64,000 bases of DNA, taken from NCBI GenBank assembly GCA_018268515.1, contig JAFDWK010000010.1, positions 62,001-126,000 on the forward strand, written 5' to 3'. The notes under the pieces are model-generated. The model ran no database searches. It had not been told where the DNA came from and worked only from the letters and a program-made list of their open reading frames with translations. The position numbers and the translations under genes are program-made. Source of the stretch: Actinomycetota bacterium. GTDB lineage: Bacteria; Actinomycetota; Actinomycetes; Actinomycetales; Microbacteriaceae. Positions 54,196 through 62,304 of this stretch are shown here, piece after piece; position 1 is the first letter of the stretch, and each line of letters starts with the position of its first letter.

Positions 54196-54880
54196 GGTCG
54201 CTGAGCACGTGCCAGGCGGCGAGGGCCGCGGCCATCTCGGCCGTCTTCTTGCTGGTGCCGGTGCCCGTGGTCGCGAGCTCTCCCGTGGTCACGGTCGCGG
54301 TGAAGCGCCGGTCGTGGTCGGGACCGCTCGAGACGACCTCGTACGCGGGCGCACTGAGCCCGAGCCGCGCGGACAGCTCCTGCAGCGCGGTCTTCGGATC
54401 CATCGCCGCGCCGTACCGCTCGGGGTCGGCGAGCAGCGGCTCGATGAGCCGCAGTACGAGCGCGGTCGCCGCCTCGGGCCCAGCGGACAGGTAGGTGGCC
54501 CCGAACACGGCCTCCATGGTGTCCGCGAGGATCGAGTCCTTGTCGCGGCCGCCGGTGCGCTCCTCGCCGTTTCCGAGCAGGATGTGCGCGCCGAGGCCGA
54601 TGCCACGGGCGACCTCCGCCAGGGCGACCGTCGACACCACGCTCGCGCGCCGCTTCGCCAGCGACCCCTCGTCGAGGTCGGGAAGCGTCGTGTAGAGCAT
54701 GACCGTCACGGCCTGGCCGAGCACGGAGTCGCCGAGGAATTCGAGACGCTCGTTGTGCGGGATGCCGCCGTTCTCGTAGGCGTACGAACGATGCGTGAGC
54801 GCAAGCCGAAGCAGCTCGGGGTCGATATCGACTCCGAGCTGCTCAGGAAGACGGCGCGTCCCTACGGGGACTTCTGCCAT
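54188..54880 (-). CDS. rnc: Ribonuclease III
   Basis: 230 aa. Cuts double-stranded RNA in rRNA maturation. The catalytic domain has NERLEFLGDSVLG (E47, D51) and DTMEAVFGA. A C-terminal dsRNA-binding domain follows (about 155-228, DPKTALQELSARLGLSAPAYEVV...GTSKKTAEMAAALAAWHVL). ATG at 54880; the rpmF stop is 14 bases upstream. Confidence 0.96.
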   Translation of the reverse strand: MAEVPVGTRRLPEQLGVDIDPELLRLALTHRSYAYENGGIPHNERLEFLGDSVLGQAVTVMLYTTLPDLDEGSLAKRRASVVSTVALAEVARGIGLGAHILLGNGEERTGGRDKDSILADTMEAVFGATYLSAGPEAATALVLRLIEPLLADPERYGAAMDPKTALQELSARLGLSAPAYEVVSSGPDHDRRFTATVTTGELATTGTGTSKKTAEMAAALAAWHVLSDRA

Positions 54881-54894
54881 GATCGACGGATCGA

Positions 54895-55104
54895 TCAGAC
54901 GTCGGCGACCTTGCGGCCCTTGTACTCGAGGAACAGCTCGGTGCCCTGCGAGTCCGTGACGACCTTCGCCTGGTGGGGGCGGCTGTAGACGACCTTGCCG
55001 TTCTCGATGGTCTTGACGAGGGCAGGAGCCTCCGCCTTCCACTGCGCGCGACGCGAGCGGGTGTTCGAACGGGAGACCTTGCGCTTCGGGGGGTTACCGG
55101 CCAT
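54895..55104 (-). CDS. rpmF: 50S ribosomal protein L32
   Basis: 69 aa. Begins [23 protein letters not shown], typical L32. It has no cysteines, so it is the zinc-free form found in many bacteria. Between DUF177 and rnc. Confidence 0.95.
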   Translation of the reverse strand: MAGNPPKRKVSRSNTRSRRAQWKAEAPALVKTIENGKVVYSRPHQAKVVTDSQGTELFLEYKGRKVADV

Positions 55105-55136
55105 GATTTGCTACTTTCTGTGGTCTGGGCGTGCAG

Positions 55137-55685
55137 CTATTCCGCTGCCCGCTCTTCGACGGTGCCGTCGTGGTCTGTGATCTGCTGGAGCGCGGCCCAT
55201 CGAGGATCGACGGGAGCGTCCTGCTCTTTCCCGGCGCTTCCGGTCAGCCGCTCGCCGGTCTCGGGGTCGAGTCCAGGGCAATCCGGCTGACACACCGGCT
55301 GAAACGGGAGCGCCAAAACCACCGCGTCCCTGACCAGAGTTTCAAGATCCACGTGGTCGTCTTGAACCTCGAAGTCGTTCGCTTCCTCTCCAGGGTACGC
55401 GAAAAGCTCCTGAAACTCGACTTCGACAGGCTCCTCGATCGGATTCAGGCATCGTCCGCACTCTCCGCGGTACGTCGTGTCGATGTCGCCGGTGACGAGG
55501 ATCCCCTCGTGCACCGACTCGAGACGGATGTCGAGATCGAGCTGTTCGCCCTGGTCGACCGAGACGAGGCCTTCGCCCCAGCGCTCGGTCAGCGGGATGG
55601 TGAGGCGGTGCTCGCGCATCTCGCCGGGTCGGCGGACGATGTCGCGCACGGGCAGCACGAAAGGTCCATTGAGACGGGTTTTCAC
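55137..55685 (-). CDS. YceD/DUF177 protein
   Basis: 182 aa. The CxxC in CGRCLNPIEEPVEVEFQELF is the family mark, with DFEVQDDHVDLETLVRDAVVLALP later and another CQPDC. Members are linked to 23S rRNA maturation or L32 assembly; it always precedes rpmF. The GTG start is six bases after a TAGACT hexamer, so probably leaderless. Confidence 0.9.
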   Translation of the reverse strand: MKTRLNGPFVLPVRDIVRRPGEMREHRLTIPLTERWGEGLVSVDQGEQLDLDIRLESVHEGILVTGDIDTTYRGECGRCLNPIEEPVEVEFQELFAYPGEEANDFEVQDDHVDLETLVRDAVVLALPFQPVCQPDCPGLDPETGERLTGSAGKEQDAPVDPRWAALQQITDHDGTVEERAAE

Positions 55686-55691
55686 CGGATC

Positions 55692-55697
55692 AGTCTA
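55692..55697 (-). promoter_or_regulatory. Leaderless -10 of DUF177-rpmF-rnc-mutM
   Basis: TAGACT on the minus strand, six bases before the GTG at 55685. It puts a promoter between coaD and the ribosomal genes. Confidence 0.45.
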
Positions 55698-55724
55698 CCG
55701 GCCCGATCCGGACGAAGGCCGGGT

Positions 55725-56222
55725 TCAGAGCCCCCGCGCGCCGGTGTCCAGGAACCGGGCGACCGCCGGCGGCACGAACGGGGAGACGTCGCCGCCCAGC
55801 GCGGCGACCTGGCGCACGAGCGAGCTCGAGACCAGGGCGTGCGCAGGATCCGGCAGCAGGAACACCGTCTCGATGTCTGCGAGGTGACGGTTGACGATCG
55901 CCATCGGAGACTCGTACGCCACGTCGACCTGCGAACGGATGCCCTTGACCAGCACGCCGGCGTTCACATCGCGCGCGTAGTCGACGAGCAGGCCCATGCT
56001 CCAGGAGCCGACGATCACCGTCCCCTTGACGCCGGCCTCGGCGATGGACTCCTCCAGCAGCGCGAGGCGCTGGGCGACCGGCAGCATCGCCTGCTTGTCG
56101 GGGTTGTGCACGACGAGCACGTGCAGCTCGTCGTAGAGGGCGGCGGCACGTCGGATGACGTCCAGGTGGCCGAGGGTCGGCGGGTCGAAGGAACCGGGGA
56201 CGACGGCGATCCGTGCGCTCAC
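55725..56222 (-). CDS. coaD: Phosphopantetheine adenylyltransferase
   Basis: 165 aa. Penultimate step of coenzyme A synthesis. [17 protein letters not shown] with the TxGH motif at 16-19, and the C-terminal [21 protein letters not shown]. The GTG start has GGAGGA upstream. Upstream of the DUF177 operon. Confidence 0.96.
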   Translation of the reverse strand: MSARIAVVPGSFDPPTLGHLDVIRRAAALYDELHVLVVHNPDKQAMLPVAQRLALLEESIAEAGVKGTVIVGSWSMGLLVDYARDVNAGVLVKGIRSQVDVAYESPMAIVNRHLADIETVFLLPDPAHALVSSSLVRQVAALGGDVSPFVPPAVARFLDTGARGL

Positions 56223-56311
56223 TTCGTCTCCTCCGATCGCTCAGTGCATCGCATGCATCCACCCTAGCGGCGCGGATCTCTGCGCCAGCCGAGCGGCCGC
56301 ATCGGGCGTGC

Positions 56312-58489
56312 TCAGTTCTTGGCCAGCGCCGCACGATCGTCGATGCTGAGCCGCTGCGCCATCGCCTCGCGGAGTCCTTCGTGCTGCTGCAGCGCGGGAT
56401 CCGCCTCGATGATCTCCTCAGCGATCGCGCGGGCCTGCGCGATCAGATCCGAGTCCTTGATCACCCGCAGCAGCTTGAGCGACGACTTCGCCCCGGACTG
56501 GCGTGCGCCGAGCACGTCGCCCTCGCCGCGCAGGTCGAGGTCGACCTCGGCCAGCACGAAGCCGTCGAGCGTCGCCGCGACCGCGTCGACGCGGTCGCGG
56601 GCCGGCGTCCCCTGCTCGGCCTCGGTGACCAGCAGGCACAGGCCGGGAACCCCGCCGCGACCGATGCGGCCGCGCAGCTGGTGCAGCTGGGAGACGCCGA
56701 ACCGGTCGGCCTCGAGCACGATCATCGTCGAGGCGTTCGGCACGTCGACGCCCACCTCGATCACCGTCGTCGCGACGAGCAGATCGATCTCGCCGCGCGC
56801 GAAGGACTGCATGATCGCGTCCTTCTCATCCGCAGCCATGCGGCCGTGCAGACCGGCGACCCGCACCGTTCCCAGCTTCGGGTGCGTGGCGAGGGCGGCC
56901 AGCAGCTGCACGACCCCCCAGCGCGGTCCGCGGCTGGACTCCTCCTCGTCCGCGAAGTGCTCCTGATCCGCCTCCTCCGCCCCGTCGTCGGTGTCGATCG
57001 CGGCGCAGACGGCGAACACCTGGCGCCCCTTCTCGATCTCCTCCGCGGCGCGCTCCCAGACCCGTGTGAACCAGCCGGGGTGGTCGGCGAGCGGGGCGAC
57101 GAACGTCTCGATGCCCGCGCGCCCGCTCGGCATCGTGCGGATCACCGAGGTGTCGAGGTCGCCGAACACCGTCATCGCGACCGTGCGCGGAATCGGCGTG
57201 GCGGTGAGCACGAGCGCATGCGGGCTCGTGCCCTTGGCGCGCAGGGCCTCGCGCTGCTCGACGCCGAACCGGTGCTGCTCGTCGACGACGACGAGGCCGA
57301 GGTCGGCGAAGGTCGTCTTCTCCCCCAGCAGCGCGTGCGTGCCGACCACGATGAGCGCCTGCCCGGCGGCCACCCGCAGCGCGGCCTTACGACGCTCCGG
57401 CGCGGACATCTGCCCGGTGAGCAGCGTCGGCATCACGAGCGGGGCGAGCTTCGGTCCGAGCATCTTCGTGATCGAGCGCAGATGCTGCGCGGCCAGCACC
57501 TCGGTCGGCGCGATGAGCGCCGCCTGGCCGCCCGACTCGGCGACCTGCAGCATGGCGCGCAGCGCGACCAGCGTCTTGCCGGATCCGACCTCCCCCTGCA
57601 CGAGCCGGTTCATCGGCGCCCCGCCGATGAGGTCCGCGGCGATCGTCTCGCCCACCGTCTGCTGATCGGGGGTGAGCTCGAACGGCAGCGCTGCATCGAA
57701 GCGCTCCAGCAGCCCGCCGGGCTTCGCGGGTCGCGAGGTGGCGTCGAGCATGCGCACGAGATAGCGCTGCTGCATGAGGGCGGTCTGCAGGGTGAGCGCC
57801 TCGTGCATGCGCAGCGTGCGGATCGCGGGGCCGATCTCATCCTTGTTGCTCGGCCGGTGGATCCGCTCCAGGGCCGCACGCGCATCGAGCAGACCGTCCT
57901 CCCGGCGCACACCGTCGGGAATCGGCTCGGGCACAGGCCCGAGATCGTCCAGGACCGTGCCGACCATCTTCTCGATCTGCCAGGTGGTGAGCGCCGCCGT
58001 GGCCGGGTAGATCGGCAGCGGCGTGGACACCAGCACGTCGGCCTGGGTGCGCGCGCGCAGCTCGTCGTCGAACATCTCGTACTGCGGATGCGCGAACTGG
58101 GTGACCCCCCGGTAGTCGCCGACCTTGCCCGTGAAGACGCCGCGGCGGCCGACACGCAGCTCCTTCTCCCGCCATTCGAGCTGACCGCGGAACTTGGCGA
58201 AGAAGGTGAGCACCATCCGGCCGACGCCGTCGCCGATGTCGACCGTCATCATCGCGCCGCGTCGGTTCTTCATGTCGCGCACACTCACCGACATGACCTC
58301 GGCGACGATCGTCACCGTCTCGCCCTTCGGCAGGTCGAGGATCGGTGTGAGCTCGCCGCGGTTGGCATAGCGGCGCGGATAGTGCGAGAGCAGATCCCAG
58401 ACTGCGCTCATGCCGAACGCCTTCTGCAGCGCCTTCGCGTTCCCGTCGCCGACCGCGACGGCGAGCGGCGTGTCGAGGCGGAGCGGCAT
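56312..58489 (-). CDS. recG: ATP-dependent DNA helicase RecG
   Basis: 725 aa. Remodels stalled forks and branched DNA. N-terminal OB/wedge domain (about 60-160), then helicase motifs: GEVGSGKTLVALRAML, VVDEQHRFGVEQR (DExH), TATPIPRTVAM and a C-terminal RIGRGG (motif VI). TAGACT lies seven bases before the ATG. Not coupled to coaD (90 bases apart). Confidence 0.96.
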   Translation of the reverse strand: MPLRLDTPLAVAVGDGNAKALQKAFGMSAVWDLLSHYPRRYANRGELTPILDLPKGETVTIVAEVMSVSVRDMKNRRGAMMTVDIGDGVGRMVLTFFAKFRGQLEWREKELRVGRRGVFTGKVGDYRGVTQFAHPQYEMFDDELRARTQADVLVSTPLPIYPATAALTTWQIEKMVGTVLDDLGPVPEPIPDGVRREDGLLDARAALERIHRPSNKDEIGPAIRTLRMHEALTLQTALMQQRYLVRMLDATSRPAKPGGLLERFDAALPFELTPDQQTVGETIAADLIGGAPMNRLVQGEVGSGKTLVALRAMLQVAESGGQAALIAPTEVLAAQHLRSITKMLGPKLAPLVMPTLLTGQMSAPERRKAALRVAAGQALIVVGTHALLGEKTTFADLGLVVVDEQHRFGVEQREALRAKGTSPHALVLTATPIPRTVAMTVFGDLDTSVIRTMPSGRAGIETFVAPLADHPGWFTRVWERAAEEIEKGRQVFAVCAAIDTDDGAEEADQEHFADEEESSRGPRWGVVQLLAALATHPKLGTVRVAGLHGRMAADEKDAIMQSFARGEIDLLVATTVIEVGVDVPNASTMIVLEADRFGVSQLHQLRGRIGRGGVPGLCLLVTEAEQGTPARDRVDAVAATLDGFVLAEVDLDLRGEGDVLGARQSGAKSSLKLLRVIKDSDLIAQARAIAEEIIEADPALQQHEGLREAMAQRLSIDDRAALAKN

Positions 58490-58559
58490 GCTCAGAAGTC
58501 TAGAACGGGCCCCGGACAGCGCGGCACGACGGCCGTCGGCGGGCCCGGCGGATCCGCGG

Positions 58560-59360
58560 TCAGCCGCGGAGGAAACCCAATGCGGCCTCGCGGAACACCT
58601 GGGATCCCGGCGCAGTGAAGTGGTGCCGCCCCGGGATCTCGAAGAATCTGCCCTGCGGCGCTGCGTCGGCCAGCCGCCGTGACCCGTCGATGATCGGATC
58701 CTCGGATCCGGTCGCGAACAGGATCGGCTGCCCGGGTGCGGTCGCGGGATCCGGGTCGATGGTGCGGGCCTCCCCGCGCATGCCGAGTGCGAGCGCGAGC
58801 ATGACGTCGAGGTCGTTGCCGGGCACGCGCTCGGTCAGCGCGATGTAGTCGCGCGTGGCCTGATCGGTGACCGGCGTGCCGTCGGCGATGTAGGCGCGCA
58901 CCTCTGCGACATCGAGCCGCTCCAGCGGGCGTCCGTCCGGGATCCCACCCAGGACCGCCCTCGGGATCCGGTCTCCGAGGTCGCGCAGCACCTCCCAGCC
59001 CACGCGGGCACCCAGCGAATAGCCCACGTAGAGAGCCTCGTCGACCAGATAGGTGTCGAGCACCTGCTCGATGTCGGCAGCGAGCGTGCGCATCGTGTAG
59101 TCGTCCGGCTGGCGCGGCTTCTCGCTCGCGCCGTGTCCGCGCTGGTCGATCCCGAGAACGCGGTACCCCTCGCGCTCGAGCATGCTGGCCCAGCCCGTGA
59201 GCACCCAGTTGTCGCGGGTGCTCGAGGCGAAGCCGTGCACGAGGAGCACCACGGGTGCGTCCGGATCGCCCCAGGTGTAGGTCGCGAGCCCGGTGCCCTC
59301 CCCCGCCTCGATGAGCTGCGGGCGCGGCATGGTGATCAGGTCTGCAAGATGTTCGGCCAC
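58560..59360 (-). CDS. Alpha/beta hydrolase
   Basis: 266 aa. Classic fold: VVLLVHGFAS, GIDQRGHGASEKP, the nucleophile elbow GYSLGAR (Ser near 129), Asp in GSEDPIIDG and the late His in PGRHHFTAPG. Substrate unknown; relatives hydrolyse esters, epoxides or dienelactones. The GTG at 59360 is chosen; an ATG ten codons later (59330) is the alternative. Divergent from rsmD. Confidence 0.85.
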   Translation of the reverse strand: MAEHLADLITMPRPQLIEAGEGTGLATYTWGDPDAPVVLLVHGFASSTRDNWVLTGWASMLEREGYRVLGIDQRGHGASEKPRQPDDYTMRTLAADIEQVLDTYLVDEALYVGYSLGARVGWEVLRDLGDRIPRAVLGGIPDGRPLERLDVAEVRAYIADGTPVTDQATRDYIALTERVPGNDLDVMLALALGMRGEARTIDPDPATAPGQPILFATGSEDPIIDGSRRLADAAPQGRFFEIPGRHHFTAPGSQVFREAALGFLRG

Positions 59361-59486
59361 GCTCCCATCTTGCCCCTCCCGCGGCGCGCGCGGGCGAACC
59401 CGCGCGCGTGCCACCGCGGGATACCGGGATCCGGTGGGCCCGCGTTCGGCGCGAGACCGCTGCCGGCCGGCGAACGGCGCGGCGCA

Positions 59487-59492
59487 TAGGGT
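59487..59492 (+). promoter_or_regulatory. Leaderless -10 of rsmD
   Basis: TAGGGT, six bases before the GTG at 59499. Confidence 0.5.
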
Positions 59493-59498
59493 GAGCAG

Positions 59499-60080
59499 GT
59501 GACGAGAATCATCGCCGGATCGGCGGGCGGCATCCGCCTGGACGTGCCGGGGCACGGCACCCGCCCCACGAGCGACCGCGTGCGCGAATCGCTCTTCGGT
59601 GCGCTCGAGTCGATGGAGGCGATCGTCGACGCCCGGGTGCTGGACCTGTACGCCGGATCCGGCGCGCTCGGGCTGGAGGCGCTCAGCCGCGGCGCCCGCA
59701 GCGTCGTGCTCGTGGAACGCGGGCGCCCCGCGGTGGGCGTGATCCGGCGCAACGTCGCCGCGGTCGTCAGGGGGCTGGCGGGCGATGTCTCGCCGGGGTC
59801 ACGGGCGAGCGTGCAGGAAGCCCCCGTGCACGCGTTCCTGGTGCGGGCCACGGGGCCGTTCGACCTGGTCTTCACCGATCCGCCGTACGACCTGTCCGAC
59901 GAGGACATGACGGCGGATCTGGTGGCGCTCGCACCGCTGCTCTCCCCCGACGCGATCGTGGTCATCGAGCGTGCGAAGCGCTCCGCACCGCCGGATCTCG
60001 CGGGCGCCGGTCTCGCGCTCATCCGAGAGAAGGTGTACGGCGACACCGCCCTGTGGTGGGCGGAGCCGGCCGCGACCTGA
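59499..60080 (+). CDS. rsmD: 16S rRNA (guanine-966-N2)-methyltransferase
   Basis: 193 aa. SAM motif VLDLYAGSGALGLEALSRGA and catalytic DPPYD (about 127-131). N-terminal RIIAGSAGGIRLDVP...RPTSDRVRESLF is family-specific. GTG start after TAGGGT-n6. Three bases separate its stop from the thiL stop (convergent). Confidence 0.94.
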   Translation: MTRIIAGSAGGIRLDVPGHGTRPTSDRVRESLFGALESMEAIVDARVLDLYAGSGALGLEALSRGARSVVLVERGRPAVGVIRRNVAAVVRGLAGDVSPGSRASVQEAPVHAFLVRATGPFDLVFTDPPYDLSDEDMTADLVALAPLLSPDAIVVIERAKRSAPPDLAGAGLALIREKVYGDTALWWAEPAAT

Positions 60081-60083
60081 CGA

Positions 60084-61118
60084 TCAGCGCGCGACGTCGG
60101 CGCCGGCGTCGCGGTACGGGTCCCAGCCGAGCGGCCCCACCGCCTCGCCATCGCACAGCACCGGGGCGTCGGGCACGGCCGCGAGGACGGCTCCGATCCG
60201 GCGGAAGCCCGGCGGCAGCGTCCCTGCGGGGAACGTCGCGAGCAGCGCATGATCCTCGCCGCCGCCCAGTGCGCGGCGCGGGTGCGCACCGAGCGCCGCC
60301 TGCTCCAGGGCGATCGTCACGCCCGAGGCCTCGGCCATCCGCCCGGCGTCCAGGGCGAGGCCGTCGGAGACGTCCATCATCGCCGTCGCACCGGCGATCG
60401 CGGCGACCGGCCCCAGCCCGATCGGCGGCACCGGACGCAGCTGCGCCGCGATCGCATCGGCCTCGCCCGCGGCCAGCGCGGCGGCGTCGACGGGGATCGC
60501 CGCCCCGTCGGGGTGGAAGCGCCGGAACAGCACGGACAGGCCGTGCGCGGCGTGGCCCATCTCCCCGGCGAGTGCGACCTCGTCACCCACCCGTGCTCCG
60601 GCCCGCGTGACCGCCGCGCGGCCCTCCAGGTCGCCCAAGGCGGTGACCGCGATCATGAGGGTCGCCGAGACCGTCAGGTCGCCGCCGACCACCGCGCAGC
60701 CGGGCGCCAGCGCGGCGCAGGCGTCGCGGAAGCCGTCGGCGAGGGCCGACACGAACGACAGCCGTCGGTCCTTCGGCACCGCGAGCGCCACGAGCAGCGC
60801 GGTGGGCCGCGCCCCCATCGCCGCGACGTCGGCGAGGTTGACCGCCGCCGACTTCCAGCCCAGGTCGTAGCCGCTGGACCACGCCGCGCGGAAGTCGGGC
60901 CCCTCGACGAGCGTGTCGGTGGTCGCGACGACGGATCCGGATGGCGCCGCGATCACGGCCGCGTCGTCACCCGGTCCGAGCAGCGCGTCCGCCCCCGCGG
61001 GGGTGCGCGCCAGGATCGTGCGCAGTACGCGGCCCTCGCTCACCTCGCCGATCGTCGGGTCGTCGGATCCGGATCCGTCCGCGGCCGCGTCGGATCCCGG
61101 AGCTGAAAGGTCCACCAT
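60084..61118 (-). CDS. thiL: Thiamine-monophosphate kinase
   Basis: 344 aa, AIR-synthase superfamily, makes thiamine diphosphate from the monophosphate. GPGDDAAVIAAPSGSVVATTDTLVEGPDFR, AVNLADVAAMGARPTALLVALAVP and MDVSDGLALDAGRMAEAS are the metal and ATP sites. About 20 residues longer at the N-terminus than usual (SDAAADGSGSDDPT). TACCGT seven bases before the ATG; divergent from the lipoprotein gene with overlapping promoters. Confidence 0.94.
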   Translation of the reverse strand: MVDLSAPGSDAAADGSGSDDPTIGEVSEGRVLRTILARTPAGADALLGPGDDAAVIAAPSGSVVATTDTLVEGPDFRAAWSSGYDLGWKSAAVNLADVAAMGARPTALLVALAVPKDRRLSFVSALADGFRDACAALAPGCAVVGGDLTVSATLMIAVTALGDLEGRAAVTRAGARVGDEVALAGEMGHAAHGLSVLFRRFHPDGAAIPVDAAALAAGEADAIAAQLRPVPPIGLGPVAAIAGATAMMDVSDGLALDAGRMAEASGVTIALEQAALGAHPRRALGGGEDHALLATFPAGTLPPGFRRIGAVLAAVPDAPVLCDGEAVGPLGWDPYRDAGADVAR

Positions 61119-61125
61119 GCTCTCA

Positions 61126-61135
61126 ACGGTAGCCT
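61126..61135. promoter_or_regulatory. Overlapping divergent leaderless promoters, thiL / DUF3515
   Basis: TACCGT (minus, 61131-61126) and TAGCCT (plus, 61130-61135) share the same TA step. They stand seven and six bases from the ATGs at 61118 and 61142. The whole intergenic gap is 23 bases, so each RNA polymerase would cover the other start. Confidence 0.5.
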
Positions 61136-61141
61136 GGAGGG

Positions 61142-61669
61142 ATGCCCCGTCGTCTCGCCGTCGCCACCGTCCTCGTGCTCGCGGCGGGGCTGCTGGCGGG
61201 ATGCAGCTCGACCGTGCACCTGAACCCCGCGGACGACGCGAACGACCCGCGCTGCGCCGATGTGACGGTGCGGCTGACGAACGTGCCGTCGATCGACGGG
61301 CACGACCGGCGCTGGACCGACGCCCAGTCGACAGCGGCCTGGGGCGATCCGGCGGTCGTGCTGCTCACCTGCGGTCTGCCCGAGGCGGAGCCGACGAGCA
61401 CCCTGCAGTGCATCTCGCTGCAGGGCATCGACTGGCTCGTGGACGATTCGAAGAGTCCGTATCTGACGCTCACCACCTACGGGCGCAAGCCCGCCGTGCA
61501 GCTGTACATCAACAGCAAGCCCGACGAGCCGAACAAGGGCGTGAGCGCCAACGACGTCATCGGCAACAAGAGCCTCGCCGCGGCGATCGCCACGATCCCC
61601 GCCACGCACCAGTGCACGGCGCGGCCCGGCGCGGACACAGCCACGCCCGCTCCGACCCCGACGAACTGA
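61142..61669 (+). CDS. DUF3515-type lipoprotein
   Basis: 175 aa. Signal peptide with lipobox LLAGC (Cys near 21), so it is lipid-anchored outside the membrane. The mature part has DPRCADVTVRLTNVPSID, VVLLTCGLPEAEPTSTLQCISLQGIDWLVDD and a Thr/Pro-rich tail. Three further Cys may form a disulfide. It resembles the DUF3515 family, which sits next to thiL and rsmD in relatives; function unknown. Confidence 0.85.
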   Translation: MPRRLAVATVLVLAAGLLAGCSSTVHLNPADDANDPRCADVTVRLTNVPSIDGHDRRWTDAQSTAAWGDPAVVLLTCGLPEAEPTSTLQCISLQGIDWLVDDSKSPYLTLTTYGRKPAVQLYINSKPDEPNKGVSANDVIGNKSLAAAIATIPATHQCTARPGADTATPAPTPTN

Positions 61670-61691
61670 CGCGCCCTCACCGACTCCCGCG

Positions 61692-62267
61692 TCAGGCCGC
61701 GCTCTCGTGCTCCACGCGGATGAGCGTCGAGTCGGCCTGAGCAGTCGGCTGCGGATCCACGTCGTCCCAGGGACGTTGCAGCAGGATCTCCGCGATCGCC
61801 GGGATCCAGATGAGCGTGGCCAGCTGAATCGTCAGCCATGCGTCGTGCGGTGTGGTCATGCCGACCACGAACGCGGCGGCGACCGGCACGCCGATCAGCA
61901 GGATCAGCGAAGGGATCCCCGCGAGCAGCCGCACCCAGCGCCGGCTCCGACGGGAGAACAGGAACCCGGCGCCGATGAAGGCGCCGAGCAGCGGCAGCGT
62001 GGCCGGATCCGCCAGCATCGCGATAGGCGCAAGCGCCAGCCACGCCGCTCCCCGCGTCCGGCCTGCGATCCGCCGCGCGAACGCCCATCCGAGGAGCGCC
62101 CCCATGCCGGTGCCCGGTATCAGGATGAACACGAACGTCCCCAGCCAGTGGAACTCCGACTCGAACCCCGCCAGCTGCGCCATCATCCCGCGCATCGACG
62201 CGGCCCAGGCGAGACCTCCGACCGCGCCGATCGCGATCGTCGTCGCCGTCCGTGACGTGCCGGTCAT
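61692..62267 (-). CDS. Membrane protein of unknown function
   Basis: 191 aa with about four or five hydrophobic segments (near 8-28, 40-62, 75-100, 110-130, 140-160) and a short acidic tail. No recognised motif. It lies 37 bases after the multicopper oxidase stop in the same direction, so it may be in one operon. Confidence 0.6.
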   Translation of the reverse strand: MTGTSRTATTIAIGAVGGLAWAASMRGMMAQLAGFESEFHWLGTFVFILIPGTGMGALLGWAFARRIAGRTRGAAWLALAPIAMLADPATLPLLGAFIGAGFLFSRRSRRWVRLLAGIPSLILLIGVPVAAAFVVGMTTPHDAWLTIQLATLIWIPAIAEILLQRPWDDVDPQPTAQADSTLIRVEHESAA

Positions 62268-62304
62268 GTCCCTGTCCTTTCTTCTCGTCCCGGATCCGCT
62301 CGGA

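Noticed and set aside
60607..61106. Plus-strand open frames opposite thiL
   Set aside because: Antisense to a well-conserved kinase; no ribosome sites or domains.
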